A DNA stretch of 64,000 bases, from contig OU612071.1 in assembly GCA_914767715.1 (NCBI GenBank), forward strand, positions 22,315,681-22,379,680. Reading direction: 5' to 3'. The notes beneath the pieces are model-generated. The model saw only the letters and a program-made list of their open reading frames with translations, searched no databases and was not told where the DNA came from. The stretch is from Membranipora membranacea (Eukaryota > Bryozoa > Gymnolaemata > Cheilostomatida > Membraniporidae). This document shows, piece after piece, positions 45,825-57,957 of this stretch. The number at the start of each line of letters is the position of its first letter. The first letter of the stretch is position 1. The translations under genes and the position numbers were made by a program.

Positions 45825-48569
45825 TCAAGTCGATAATATATGGTTGAAAAGTAAAGTTTTGAATGAACTGAACTTCTCTTTAGATCTCAAATGTAACGGT
45901 AAAGAATTGTATGTAGCAGAAACTTTGTATCTTAGATTGTCTGTATGATATAAAAGTAAATGTTTATCACGAAAATTGAACTTGGTAGTGTTTTTAAATC
46001 CTCTATATATAAATGGAGGTGTTAAAAAATTGTTTATCTTATGCGCAAAAAGTGAAGTGAAATAACAAACAAGCTTAGGAAGAGGTAGGAGTTGTAATGA
46101 TTGTGTAATGGATTCGGTTGAAATGAGATAATACGGGATGTAATGCACATTGGCGATAATGCGTAAAGCCCGTTTTTGCAACAAAAATAATCTATTGAGG
46201 GCATTATTGCAGGACAAGTTGCCAATGATATGGATACCATATATAAGGTGAAAATAAATAAACTGGAAGTAAAATGTGCGGGCACTTGCTATATCCAAGA
46301 AGTATCTCAAATTTTGAAGTAGGTAAACATTCCGTTGTACCTTTTTATATACATACTCTAGATGATCCTGCCATGAAAGCGAGTCATTCAACACAAAACC
46401 CAGAAGCCTTGTAGTTCTCTGTCTGTTTAGTTTTTCATGCCCTATGTACAGTTCCAGGTCATAAAGCGGATCTGAGATATTAAGTAGCATGTAATGAGAT
46501 TTCTGAACATTTATAACCATCCGGTTACGATTGCACCAATCCAAAATGCCACTTAAATCTTCAGATGCCTTTGCCTTTAGTTGCTGAAGGTTTTTATTAG
46601 ATGACAGGAACACTGTATCATCAGCATATGCATATGATGATGAGTCTGATTTTGATGAAGTTAATAAATCATTTATGAAGATGAGAAACAAAGTTGGTGC
46701 TAGGATTGAACCTTGAGGGACCCCTATTGTGATAGGCAATCTACAAGATTCAATATTATTGAGTTTAACAAACTGCCTTCTGTCTGTCAGAAAGGTGTCA
46801 AGAAGTTTTAACATATTTCCTCCGATGCCGCAAGCCTTCAACTTATTGTGTAGTAAAACATGGGATACACAGTCAAATGCCTTTTTAAAATCCAGAAAAA
46901 GTAATGTCATAACATTTCCATTAATTTTCTCCACCAAAGAGTCTGAAATAATTTTAAATAAACTGTCTGAACAAGAATGGCCTTTTCTAAATCCACATTG
47001 AAGCTCATGGATGATTTTGTTCTTAGTGAGATATTCTTGCAGATGGTGATTTATGTGTTTCTCAAATATTTTTGAAAGAACAGGCAAGACTGAAATTGGC
47101 CTATAATTTGATGGGTTATTTATATCCCCAGATTTATGTATTGGTGAAACTCGAGCTAGTTTCCATGTTGAAGGGAATTGTCCTTTGCTTAAAACCCTGT
47201 TAAACATATCGGTGACAATATCCACAATATAAGGCCAAACAAGCTTCAACATCTTCACTGTAATTCTGTCAGGTCCTGTACTTTTACTATCAGGAATGTG
47301 GAACAATATTCTTGTACATGTGAAAGGGGTGAATTGTGGTATGTCTGTCAAATTATGTTTGGATACGGGAAATGTCATCTCATCTGTTACAACAAGGTTC
47401 TTTGTGATTGATTTTGCAATGGATGTGAAATGGCTGTTAAATTGATCTGCACTCAAATTTGTCGCAGGGAAAGTCTCCTTCTTTTTATTCTTTAATACAT
47501 CCCAAACAGGTTTTGTATTACCTTTAGACTCTTTAATAGTATTAGAAATAGCTCTTTTCTTCTTTTGTCTGATCATATTAGTGACATAATTTCGCTGTTT
47601 TTTATATCCTTCCCAATCACCGTTTTGATTGAGTTGATCTCTGATTTTGATGTTCATTTTTACCTCATCATCCAACCATTTTGGAAGATTATGCGTTCTT
47701 ACAAAACGAGTCTTCTCAAACACGAGTTTTGATATAAGATGATTCAAATGGCTATAGAACTTCTCAAACATTTAGTCTATTGATCTTTCATACAGTACGT
47801 AACCAAAATTTTCCCTTGAGAATGTGTTAAAAATGTTTTCAGGTGTTGCAAATGAATAATCCAAAAATGTTACCTTACATCTTTGTTTAGATATTTTAAC
47901 ATTTCTATCAATCTCTCTTGAAGCTACTATCATGAAATGATCACTCAGTGAATATTTGATGACACCAGATTTAGCAATATTGTCACTTTTACTTGAATAG
48001 ATGTGGTCAATTAGTGTCCTTGATGAATTAGTTATGCGAGTGGGTTCAGATATAAGTTGATTCAACAGTAGTGGAGAGGTAACATTATCTAACCACCTGT
48101 TTTTCGAAGTTGGATTCAGCAAATCAATATTGAAATCACCAAATATTATAATTTCATCGTTCAAACCATAACAACGCTCGACAAACTCTGAAAAGTCTGT
48201 GTTCCATGATGCTTTTGATTGGGGAGGTCTATATAAGTATGTGACCAAAAAACTCTTTTGGCTTCTGGGTCTGACCTTGACTGTTATACTCTCATTCATG
48301 TAAAGATCTAAATTTTCCAGATGTTCAATGACCAGTGAATCATGGACATAGCAGAGTAATCCCCCACCATTGTTACAGAGCCTATCCCTTCTTATCATCG
48401 TATATCCTGGTACCTCATATAGGCAGCTGTCATCATTTTCATTCAAAAATGTTTCAGCCAAACACAGTATACTAAATTTGTGATCACTAAGAATTAAACG
48501 AACCTCTTCCAGTTTGCTTGCCAATTCACGGATATTAAGATATGCGCTATGAAAATTCGTTGCCATCAT
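45825..48569 (-). pseudogene. LINE ORF2: APE endonuclease plus reverse transcriptase, one internal stop
   Basis: The N-terminal 265 codons encode the apurinic-like endonuclease: LAETFLNEN with the catalytic Glu, GDFNID, and SDHFMIV near the end. An in-frame TAA at 47772-47774 follows YERSID. The same frame then continues for 648 codons with the RT domain: DSKSTGPDRITVKMLK, NYRPISVLPVLSKIF, LFLDFKKAFDCVSH (first catalytic Asp), GVPQGSILAPTLFLIFIND and YAYADDTVFL (YADD). The C-terminal domain ends at a natural stop near 45825. Total length of about 914 codons is normal for this type. Without read-through the element is inactive. Confidence 0.92.
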
Positions 48570-49315
48570 AGAAGTTTTTCAAAATGGCATTTAAGTTTAA
48601 GTGAGTCTAAAATCATACCTTGACTGAGGACCTTGTTGTATTGGTCCTGAGTGTCAAACTTTACTTTAAAGATGCGCATTTTCTTTTCCCCATTGTAAAT
48701 CCTTATAGCTGAAGAGTTGGGGAAATTCTGTGATATCTCTTTTATTACAAGTTCATCATCAGCATCGATAGGAATGCCTCTCAGCATACCAGTGTTGACT
48801 TTTGCTGATTCTGGATTGATTGTCTTTCTTACTTGCGAATTTTCAAATAGTAATGTATTCCAAGTGTTTATCAACTTGGTCACGGTCTTTTCATCGCGAA
48901 GGTGCAGCATAATTTTTGGAGATTCTGTCTTGAAATTGTAGGTCGTTATGTTTTCTATGATTGTTGGGCCGAATTCATGGTTAATCTCACGTCTGATGTT
49001 GTCTTGATTATAGTTTTGGTAGGTTTTTGATGACTTGTTGATACTTATTACGATGCAGTGCTTGGGGTTGAAGTTGTTTGGACGAGCTGTTTTTGTAATA
49101 GATGGCATGTGAACTTGGTGTTGGTGTGTTTTGATGTGTTGTTGATGAAGGAATATTTCTGTGGAGTTGTCTACTGCTGCCTGCAACTGATGACCATTGT
49201 TGTGTGGTGTTAAGAGTTTGAGTTGGAAGATATGTTTGTTGTACGGTATTTTTGGAATTTGATGGACATTCCTTTGTACTAGGGCTCTATGATTGATTTG
49301 ATGCGTTTCTAACAA
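48566..49315 (-). CDS. LINE ORF1 protein (RRM-like)
   Basis: 249 residues with a Gln/His/Asn-rich N-terminal half and a C-terminal half (NTGMLRGIPIDADDELVIKE ... MRIFKVKFDTQDQYNKV) patterned like the RRM-type domain of LINE ORF1 nucleic-acid chaperones. No zinc knuckle is visible. Uninterrupted. Its stop overlaps the ORF2 start, which fits termination-reinitiation. Confidence 0.8.
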   Translation of the reverse strand: MLETHQINHRALVQRNVHQIPKIPYNKHIFQLKLLTPHNNGHQLQAAVDNSTEIFLHQQHIKTHQHQVHMPSITKTARPNNFNPKHCIVISINKSSKTYQNYNQDNIRREINHEFGPTIIENITTYNFKTESPKIMLHLRDEKTVTKLINTWNTLLFENSQVRKTINPESAKVNTGMLRGIPIDADDELVIKEISQNFPNSSAIRIYNGEKKMRIFKVKFDTQDQYNKVLSQGMILDSLKLKCHFEKLL

Positions 49316-49377
49316 TATTTACAAAACATAAAAAGACATTCTCGAATGTCACTCATTGTCCTGAAAATATTTGTTTT

Positions 49378-51355
49378 TCAGAGTACAAAAGTTAATAACT
49401 CAAATGCCATGTAGCTAGAAGGTTTTGTGCGCTGCAAGAACCAGCTTGAGTCGATAGGAGGAGTGATTGGCAGTATTACAACAGACAGGAACAGAACTGT
49501 GGCCAAACACATCAGAGAGAACTGGCCTCAGACTGTGCATCTCTTTGATGTGTGACATAAAGCTAAAGGTTTCTTCCCTGCTATTCAATCATCTTTATAT
49601 GTTTCTAAAGAACGAGATTATTCACTCCATGACATGCATGTTGTGTGACGTGGAAACATAGATAATATACACAGAGTTGTTGCATCAGTAAAAATAATGC
49701 AACAACTCCAAATGCAATAATGCAGGAGATAAATTGATTGCGTATAAATCCTCTTATTCCCCTTCTTTAGTGCTTAGTGCCATTTTCATCTTAATAATTT
49801 CAGGAATAAAGAAAAAGCTGTGCGCCCAAGCGAAAATCGGTAAGAAGACCTAAGTGACAGGATTAAGGCCATCATCAACCATCTATACTGGTCAATAAGT
49901 TTTACATCAGAAGAAAAGATGAGGGAGGCAGCATTCTGCCCGATTTTCAACCACATTTCTAACATCCATGTGCACAGCGGAGTGCTGAAATCTTGCCTCC
50001 ACGGGGATATGTAACAAATCTCTTGCCCTGCAACAACCGATATATGCGACAATAGAAGTATTATCAACAGTCTTACCAACCCAACTCCACCACCCTCAGG
50101 TGCGAATCTGCAGAACAGGAAGTTAGAGAAATAAAGATGGATAAAATGTCATAAATCCTCAATGTTGTACTCTTTGTAAGCCACTAGGTTATTTAAAAAA
50201 TCAAATTGAAACCTTATAGTAGGAAAGATTTCCAAAATATCTGTAATTCATTGTAAAATAATCATTTATGCAGAATAATTCATTTACAGGTAGTGCAGTG
50301 GATGTGTGGTTGCGACAGGAGTTAGGGAAACCAATGCTGCTGAATGATATAAAAAGCTATTCTACACATAATACCTCACTAAACACTAAACAGATCTACT
50401 CCAAAGGTCCAGGATCTAAGCTACTATTGAATGACAGAAAGATAAACACATCATCATTGTGCCCTGTCATGATTTGAGATGTAGTCGCATTAAATCTTTT
50501 GCCTGACCAGAACAAGGGTAAGCACATCAGCATCACATCTGCATAAACATATAACTGTACAAAATATAGTACAATTAATACCATCAAATGGGAGACTGAC
50601 CCCACGGCGGGCCCTTTGCAGCTTGATAAATTAATTGGAAGGAATGAGCCTAATGTTTATCATATCATGTTGCTAAGGAGTGAGCATTTTGTTGCAGGTT
50701 ACTTTCAGTAGTGCTATGCAACAACAAAAACGTAAACTGGCCACCAAAGCTCTACAAATCTGGCAAGAGAGAAGGCAAACCAATCTACACTTCAGCAAGG
50801 GCCAAGGCCAATAAACTGGATCCCAGAGCCAAACTTGTAAAAGTTCCACCCACTTTTGGTGAGCCAACACATTGTATCACTAGAGGCATATTATCAAGTT
50901 AGAATACACAGCACATCCTAAATATGAGAAGCAGAGTGATTATTTTAATATGGTGATGGTCACACAAGATATACTTAAAACAAAAGCTATTTGTGGTGAG
51001 AAGTGACACCTTTTCACGGGAGATTGGCATGTAAAAACTGTGAGTCTAGGCTGCAAGATTAATACAGATTGGGTATACCATGTGAACATCATCAGCTGTA
51101 CTGTCCAGGTTCACAGGTTAACATTATGTTCATATCTTCACAGAGTATGTAGACAGACTCATGCGTTTACTACAGACGTTGATGACAGGGTATGAGAAAT
51201 GTAGACTACAAACAACACAGTCAAAGTCTCTATATTCCATAGGCCCTAGTTGGACAGGGATTCCGTTATATTGGCCAGAAGGAAGAAAAAGCGAGGCCTC
51301 ACATCCAAGGACTCCATATGGAAGAGTAGACTTAGTGCGGGTGATGAGTGACTGA
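49378..51355 (+). pseudogene. Decayed intron-containing transposase, probably Kolobok-like
   Basis: First piece 49378-49570 reads NNSNAM(stop)LEGFVRCKNQ and ITTDRNRTVAKHIRENWPQT then HLFDV(stop)HKAK: TAG replaces Glu and TGA replaces Trp of the usual NSNAMELEG and DxWHxAK motifs. The second piece (about 49835-50015) has RIKAIINHLYWSI and a C-LHG motif, with a stop. Further exons 50700-50859 and 51147-51355 splice in phase (PPTF + EYVDRLMRLLQ). This is a widespread DDE-type transposase family in animal genomes. I link it to Kolobok from memory, not proof. No terminal repeats were found. Confidence 0.7.
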
Positions 51356-51388
51356 CTTTATTTTTTATTTGACTCCACATAAAAACTC

Positions 51389-51664
51389 TTAACAATTTAC
51401 AGTCTTACACGTTCTCAGGCATATTGAGGTCCACAAACATGAATCCGTTAAATCTCCAAGTGCCAAAATCTCCTCATCGTCTGTAGGTGGGAATCTTGCT
51501 CTAACGTTAAAACTAGACAACTCGGAAGAGGTCTCCTCTCCTGTCTGGATGTATATCTGTATAGAGCCAAAACACGAGTGCCCTGTACGCACAGACTCTG
51601 AGCCTTTGATTCTCTGCGGCTCACGGTAGGGCGTTTCCTCAAATTTAACACAATTGCAGTTCAC
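51389..51664 (-). CDS. Candidate exon, unknown protein
   Basis: The minus-strand frame encodes HSCFGSIQIYIQTGEETSS and then ARFPPTDDEE. After an apparent one-base loss near 51478 another frame continues FGTWRFNGFMFVDLNMPEN to a good donor (GTAAGA) near 51410. Composition is protein-like in both parts. Family unknown. Confidence 0.35.
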   Translation of the reverse strand: MNCNCVKFEETPYREPQRIKGSESVRTGHSCFGSIQIYIQTGEETSSELSSFNVRARFPPTDDEEILALGDLTDSCLWTSICLRTCKTVNC

Positions 51665-51680
51665 ACCGATTTACAATGCC

Positions 51681-52240
51681 CTAAAAAACAACAATTTCTG
51701 ATTGGAAATCATTTAGATCGATTTTATCGAACAAACAGTCCACAAATTTGAAGCCACTGTTGATAAATTCAAGTGTTTTGATGAGCTTTAAAGTATAACA
51801 AGGAAAGAGCAGCTGGTCATATGAAAACACAATCCAGTTTGCAGGCACCTCATGTGTGAGAATGAAAAAAATACCAACCAACAACAGGCATACCACAATG
51901 TAAATCAATACACTTTTGAGCAACTAGTATAAGGCGCAGACTAACTGGTCATCAAATAATACGATCCAGTTTGTAGGCATCTCTTTCAAAGTAACAACAT
52001 TGATAAAACGCGAGATACCAAACGAATAGAATGAAAATCAACAACACAATGAATATAGTTACAGAATAATATGAGTTGTGAGAAAGAATAGCTGGTTGGT
52101 ATGTATAGGAAACTCCAGTGTCCAGTATTAAATTAATTGGAAAATAATTTTGTGCAATCAGTTATCAGTTAAATGCCATCCAACGACAGGCAAACCAACT
52201 ATGTCAATCGAAAAGCTTTTTTGAGCAACTGATGTAAATT
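51681..52240 (-). repeat. Tandemly duplicated short membrane-protein ORFs
   Basis: Copy a (51923-51681) is open: a hydrophobic helix (VLIYIVVCLLLVGIFFIL) followed by VPANWIVFSYDQLLFP. Copy b (about 52080-51935) has a similar helix (VTIFIVLLIFILFVWYL) and MPTNWIVLFDDQLV but is shifted by one base between them. A third, decayed copy (about 52240-52120) matches the start of copy a in DNA (TTGCTCAAAA and the GGT/TTGCCTGTCGTTGG block) with stops. It looks like a local tandem duplication of an exon for a membrane anchor and adjacent motif. Confidence 0.5.
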
Positions 52241-52590
52241 TTCAATAAAGGAAACCTAAAAATACGCACTATATGAAATAAGACACACTCAGAGTATAAA
52301 AAAAACAGGTGATATGCAATGGGAGGGTCAATACACAGACACATCATAAAAAATCAGATCAATACGAACATTCAGCTTTTCATGATGGCAGACCCATGTG
52401 AAGTTGTAAATCCATTAATTGTGACATGCTCTTTCAGATTTTGGATGTTTTGATACTATATCATATTTTTTGATCACTTTCCCTTTTACCGGCAGCGTTT
52501 TTGGCAATAAGCGGCCAATTGTGCAGCTTATTGTAAGGTACAATATTACCGATCAGCGTGAAAAACTGTATCAGAAACAACTGACAAACA

Positions 52591-52826
52591 TCATCCATCC
52601 AAAGGTGCAAATGGAAGTGTTAAGATAGGAGGGGGCTGCCACCGGACTAAATTATTTGTATCAAACCAGGATTGACAGCCCAAAGTCATGTTGTCATAGT
52701 GTTGTTTTGTCTGCAATGCCTGCATGATATAAGGGTAGTCTTTATGGAATGACTTCATTAATCGATCAAAGTACTGTCTTTTTAAACAAACAATAGTACG
52801 AATAGGTGTTGGCTTGTAGCTGAAAT
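52591..52826 (-). CDS. Candidate terminal exon, unknown protein
   Basis: After an acceptor (GAATTTCAG near 52823) the frame reads YKPTPIRTIVCLKRQYFDR ... WFDTNNLVRWQPPPILT to a stop at 52591. It is protein-like, with no recognised domain. It might belong with the other minus-strand exons to the right. Confidence 0.4.
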
Positions 52827-53874
52827 TCAATGACACCTATGAAGTCCTGGCTGCTCACAATTAGGCAAGTCTCTTTGGCTGTCTGCGGTCCACATTTTTT
52901 CCCATGATAAAATTGATACTTATTACTGGTCATGCAGTACATTACTCTGCTTGGTGGTTGTTTGTTTTTGCCAAACAGTGATGGTTTGCAAAATTTAAAT
53001 TCTCTATTTTATTGTACACACAGTGACACATATTCGTGTATATGATCTATATTTTCATACAATTAAGCTTCTTGTTGATTGGATTGAGCATGACATAGAT
53101 TGTCCACTGTTAATCCCCACACAAGATCCCTAATCAGCTGCCTGTAAATCAATGTTGTGGTATTTTTAGGAAGACCAGTTTTATTCTGCCTCAGCGGACA
53201 CAGCATGCTAGTATATTTCACTATGTAAGCTTCTGAACCCAGCAACGGGCATCACATTTAGTTGAATAGACTTGATGATTGAATCTCTGTCAATGCTGGA
53301 GCAAAACTGAGTAACACCTCAACGTCACTACATACATCATCCATTATTTTTATTACATAATTTATTGAGACTGATTGAAAAATGCTGGGTATTTTGTAAC
53401 TTTAGGCCAAACTGTGCTTCGTCTGATGGTAAAGATGTACAATTTACCTAGCCATTGTTGGGTAGGTTATGATCAGGTTGATAAAGAAAAAAGAAGGTAA
53501 CTTTTCGATAACGGGTCTCTATGATATCAATGTCCAGTTCGGTGGGCCTCTCCTATAGTATACATGTAAATTATCATAGAATACACATACCCTGATTGTT
53601 CTATGTGTGCGTCCCTCCCACGACAGAGATCTGGTATACTGTAGAGTCGGGATGGATGTCTACTTACAAATCAGCTACCCACTCTGCAAACAACCAGTCA
53701 AATCAAGCATTTTCCAGTTTCTTTTGACATTGCAAAGGTTATTCATTTATTTCCTGATACCCACTTCTCCACAACCCTGGCTCTTATTCAGCAGTAGTAT
53801 TAGTTATTAGTGATAAAACCACAGAAGAAGGAAAAACCTGATTTCAGTTGCCATACAGTACAAACGTAATGAAT

Positions 53875-54070
53875 ATTTTGACCAGAGGAATCAACAATTT
53901 TTATATATGACACAATGGTGCTGAAAATAGGGTCAGGTTGATCCATGAAACTGCAATGTGTGAGATTAATGTTCAGTTCAGTGAACCCCCCTGAAGTTGA
54001 TGGTGATAAGAAAAAACGAGTGCAAAATCTATTAGTGCCATCGGGATTTATGAAATTGTACCCAATCAAA
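53875..54070 (-). CDS. Candidate exon of a minus-strand gene
   Basis: From an AAG acceptor the frame reads IGYNFINPDGTNRFCTRFF, NINLTHCSFMDQPDP and SYIKIVDSSGQNIHYVCT, ending at a GTATGG donor. The paired Cys and beta-strand pattern suggest an extracellular module, unidentified. Confidence 0.4.
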
Positions 54071-54639
54071 TCTTATTTATTATCTCAATACAAAGATTAA
54101 ATGCAAATCCCATGCCAATTATCTTATATTTCCAAGATTTTCAGGACTACAGGGGGCCATGCTCCAAAATTTGAGCATATTTATATTCTATAGAGTGATA
54201 AAGAGGGGACAATCTTAGTGTTTGATGAGGAAGTTGAGTAGAATTTTAATTTTAGAAGAGCTAAAAGGTCCAACTGTGTCCGGAAAATATTTAAAAGGTT
54301 TCCACAGTGCTCTTTATTAGATTGAGACCTTCAATATGATACCATATATTGTGGGTTAAAATGTGGGTTAAAATTGCAAGTGTTGTCTCCATCCGAGGAC
54401 TGAGAAATATCAGTGCCTTAAAGGCGCGGCCGCCGTATTCATATCCGTATTGGGGAGGGGCAATTGAGCAAAATGGCTCAATGATGCCGCAACAGATTTA
54501 TAGTTGTCATTCACCATGTATGTACATTTTACAAAAAAGTCAAGTCAACCGAAATAAAATAATATGATATAAAAATATGATAAGACTAATTGTTTCTAAA
54601 AATACTGGTAAGATGATGCATTGCAAGCATTTGGCACGA

Positions 54640-54850
54640 AGCTGGGCTCGATATCCTGATGGTTTGAAATCGACCTGAGGGGAGTTTGATGAGTTCGAGA
54701 AGTTGTATCATCATGTACTTCATGACCCTACATAATTGGTCACCATCACAGTACTTCACTGCACCATCCAGACATGTCTTCAAGAGCAGAAGCCTGCAGA
54801 GATTTTGATACGCCTGACATGGTCTGATCTGGATGATGCGTCATTTCTGA
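54640..54850 (-). CDS. Candidate exon, Cys- and Leu-rich helical segment
   Basis: The minus-strand frame includes PCQAYQNLCRLLLLKTCLDG, AVKYCDGDQLCRV and MIQLLELIKLPSG. Four or more Cys are spaced in an amphipathic helical context. No family was recognised and the flanking splice sites are uncertain. Confidence 0.3.
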
Positions 54851-57200
54851 TTTTCCAAGTACCTTCCTCTCATGTTCTCTCATTGTGATTTCAATATTTC
54901 AGTTGTGACATAACACCTCTGAAATCTCCTTTAAACTTTCTCAATGTTTCCTGAGCAGAACAAAATGACATAATAGACTGCAGCCAGCCAATAGGCTGGA
55001 GGTTGGCCATGACTAGACCACCGGACATTTGCATTGGCTTTCACCCAAACCAACCTACTCATTACTCAATACGAATGATAGTCATGGCTGATCAAAAATC
55101 ATTTAAAGCATAATTATCTGATCTCACCATTAAGAGTATCATAAGGCCACTCCAAATGAATACCTTGATCTAGATGACATTATGAAGATTTGAAGGTAGA
55201 GGGAGGTGTTTTTTTATTTTATAATTTTAGCCCTACAAAACAGCTGGAGTTAAAATGTTTTTTTATTTTATCTATGAACCCTGAACTCAAGTGGAGAAAC
55301 ATGCTATTTAATTTTAAAACTTTTAATATTTGATGTGTAGAAATTTAGTGTTTTGCTAGCATTCATGCTAGCATCTTCTGAAGTATATTATTTTTATGAA
55401 TATTTGTGTGTTCTAAACTTTAATTCAGCACTTAGATATAATTAACTGATTGTCAAATTACTGCAATACAAATGTCACTTTGTGTTAACTTGTGCCGCAC
55501 TTGAGACATTTTCTCTCTCAAACCATTCTCCCTGCTCAAACCAAGGAGTCCTGCCATAGAAATGATCTCTAATATGATCTTATACTGTGTAACCATGTGC
55601 TTTCACAATGTCACACATTGGTCAACCACATTACTAATTGGCCAATCAGAGATACTGTACTAAACTGAAACTGAAACTACTATTGCAAAATCCGCAATGG
55701 AGAGAAAATGTAAATAATCATGTTATATTTTTTTGTTATCTTCATCCATATGGGGTCACCACTCACCATAAGTAATAAAACTATATATCATGGATAGCAA
55801 GTTCATACATATAGGAGATTGACAGGCGTTTAGGGGTATTATATTTTATATTTTTCTTGGTCAATTGACCAGGAGGTAAAATATTTGATTTTTTATGACT
55901 ATTTCCAACTGGCATCTGGCGGTATTTTGATTTTATCATGCTTTGGCAAGGTCGCGGGCGTTCATCTAGATCAAGGAATTATTTTGGAGGTTCTCAAAAG
56001 TATTTTGATATACAATACCAACATAGAGCTGTTTGATTGTTTACTTTTTATTTGTAAAACATGATCAGGTTTGGGTGCTTTAGTCTGAATTAGAGTTCAT
56101 CTACATAAATATAAGTAGCAACTCTCAACATGTTTGGCCAGAAGGGAGCTTTTCAAGAGGCCAATTATTTCCAGCAACAACAAATTAACTTAACAATCAA
56201 TCAACAAAATAAATTTGACAAACAACAAACGAATCGGACCCTCTGAGAATTTGCCATGTCGGGATCGTGTGTTTAGTATATGAAAGAGTTTGTCAAACTT
56301 CTACAAGTGAATTCATAGGAAATGAGCCATGGTTCTACGTCAGCAATTCTGCATGTACTTCTAGATAGTATTTGGGATATGTATATTTTTTTTTATCAGT
56401 AACTGATCTTTATTGCAGACATTTCTCTCTGCCTATATAAAAAGGATTTTGCCAAGCTAATTTCCATAAGGTTAAATACAGTGAATCGGGTCTAAAAAAA
56501 TTGAGACAACACATACCTTCAGAAATTTGACTGTACCAGATACATCTTTAAATTCAGGATATGCGTCTGACATTGTTTCCAATGTTGACAGGGCAACCTG
56601 CTGTACTTTGGCTGAACACATGGACAGCCAGTCTGACCTTCATAATGTTACCCTTGAAGTTTATATGTCTGTTTGTTAGCTTATTCCGGAGATGTAATCT
56701 ACCTTTTCCTATTTGTAGAAAAATAATCAGAATGAGTTGAATGTCAAGAAATCATCATTCAAAATTATGTTCTTCTTTCGATCAAGTGTGACTAAGGCCT
56801 TGTTATGTGGAGATCCATGCCACAGCCATGATAGCAGGATAGATTTATTGAAATCAAGTGATCACCAATTTTTTACCTTTAGTTTGACCAGGTTTTTCAC
56901 GCCATACCATCTGGCTGTTCCATGAGGCCCATCACCTATTCCCACTCTCCCAAGAGGTTTCTTAGAATATTCATCATGTGGACAATGTATAGCATGCAGT
57001 GGATAGGTTTGTTGTTGTGAATGAATGAATACAAAAAGTGGGAAGTGGGCAGAAGTGGGCGTGGAAGTCTGGAGGGTCCCACCTAAATAGGGAGACTAGG
57101 CAACATTTGAGGTTTCCCTTGTTTTTTGAAAGAGATTTGATTCTTCTGCTCCCAATCCAATCTATTCAGAGTAAAACTAATGGACTGCGGCAGTACTAGC
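54851..57200. other. No supported gene
   Basis: Long A+T-rich stretch. Short frames only; I see no exon with clear borders. Confidence 0.45.
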
Positions 57201-57214
57201 TGCTTGACTATAAA

Positions 57215-57553
57215 ATGCATTGGATTCCGTCAGTGTATGTATTGGTTTTGCTTCTGACAGCTTGCTCGGATGTGCTTTCTCGATCACCCATCTTCAAACC
57301 TGAGACTGACACAGACGAACTTATAGGCCATATATGTATCTCACTCAGTATACGAGAAAACTCGGACATAGCCTCCATGTACTTTGTGATTCTGACGGAC
57401 ATCAGAAGCAAATATCCGAGAAAATATGTGCTCAAGTATTTTTGCATGAGATATGGCGGACATAATGTGAATGATATTCTGTTCAGTGCTGACGACACCA
57501 TGGCCCTGGCAGTTTTCTCATCTTCAAGGACAGGAAATTTCAGAATACAATAA
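57215..57553 (+). CDS. Small secreted protein, 112 aa
   Basis: Single open frame starting MHWIPSVYVLVLLLTACSDV, a typical signal peptide with cleavage likely after the Ser/Ala-Cys region. It is followed by about 90 residues with beta-strand character (ICISLSIREN, MYFVILTDIRSKYPRKY) and few cysteines. TATAAAATG directly precedes the start. It could be a single-exon gene or the first exon of one whose true end is beyond a donor in another frame. The overlapping minus-strand frame is less protein-like. Function unknown. Confidence 0.45.
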   Translation: MHWIPSVYVLVLLLTACSDVLSRSPIFKPETDTDELIGHICISLSIRENSDIASMYFVILTDIRSKYPRKYVLKYFCMRYGGHNVNDILFSADDTMALAVFSSSRTGNFRIQ

Positions 57554-57957
57554 ATAAGGTAGATGTTATTTTGATGTTACCGAAAGCTTTATAAAAATTT
57601 AAATCGTCTGCTTTGTTTCACCATGATAGGGAAAACTGTCTGGCAGGGAGATTGCATCAATCTAGCAGCAAAAGTGACTTGACTGTTTCTCCGTAGCCTA
57701 ATAATCACCATTGTTAGGATTCCTGCGCAAAACTTGGAGTTCCCTCTTGTTGCATTAATATGACTATTTTCCTTCAACACATCTGCACAGTGCATTGATT
57801 GTTTTCTACATAGACCAAACGGAATAGTATAGAAGCATCCAGATTTGACTCTGTATATAGATGACCCATAAATGCGGAACTATTCTACCTGTGGTTGTTG
57901 AATGTTGAGTCCCTGTGGTAATGACAGACTGATTAACTTAAGGTACAATCTCTATAC

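Larger units (their letters stand above)
45700..49330 (-). mobile_element. APE-type LINE with two ORFs, nearly full length
   Basis: Reads from high to low coordinates: ORF1 (49315-48566), ORF2 endonuclease and reverse transcriptase (48569-45825), then a short 3' region. ORF1 stop and ORF2 start overlap (ATGATG). The RT wording (NYRPISVLPVLSKIFEK, GFRKGHSC, YAYADDTVFLSS) places it in the Jockey/CR1/L2-like assemblage; exact clade not fixed. No clear target duplication could be read, so the outer borders are approximate. One stop codon is the only visible defect, so it is young. Confidence 0.88.

Noticed and set aside
45745-45948. Plus-strand ORF and other plus-strand frames across the LINE
   Set aside because: They are antisense shadows of the LINE reverse transcriptase frame.
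57208-57501. Minus-strand ORF of 97 codons
   Set aside because: It is the antisense shadow of the plus-strand signal-peptide ORF and has less protein-like composition.
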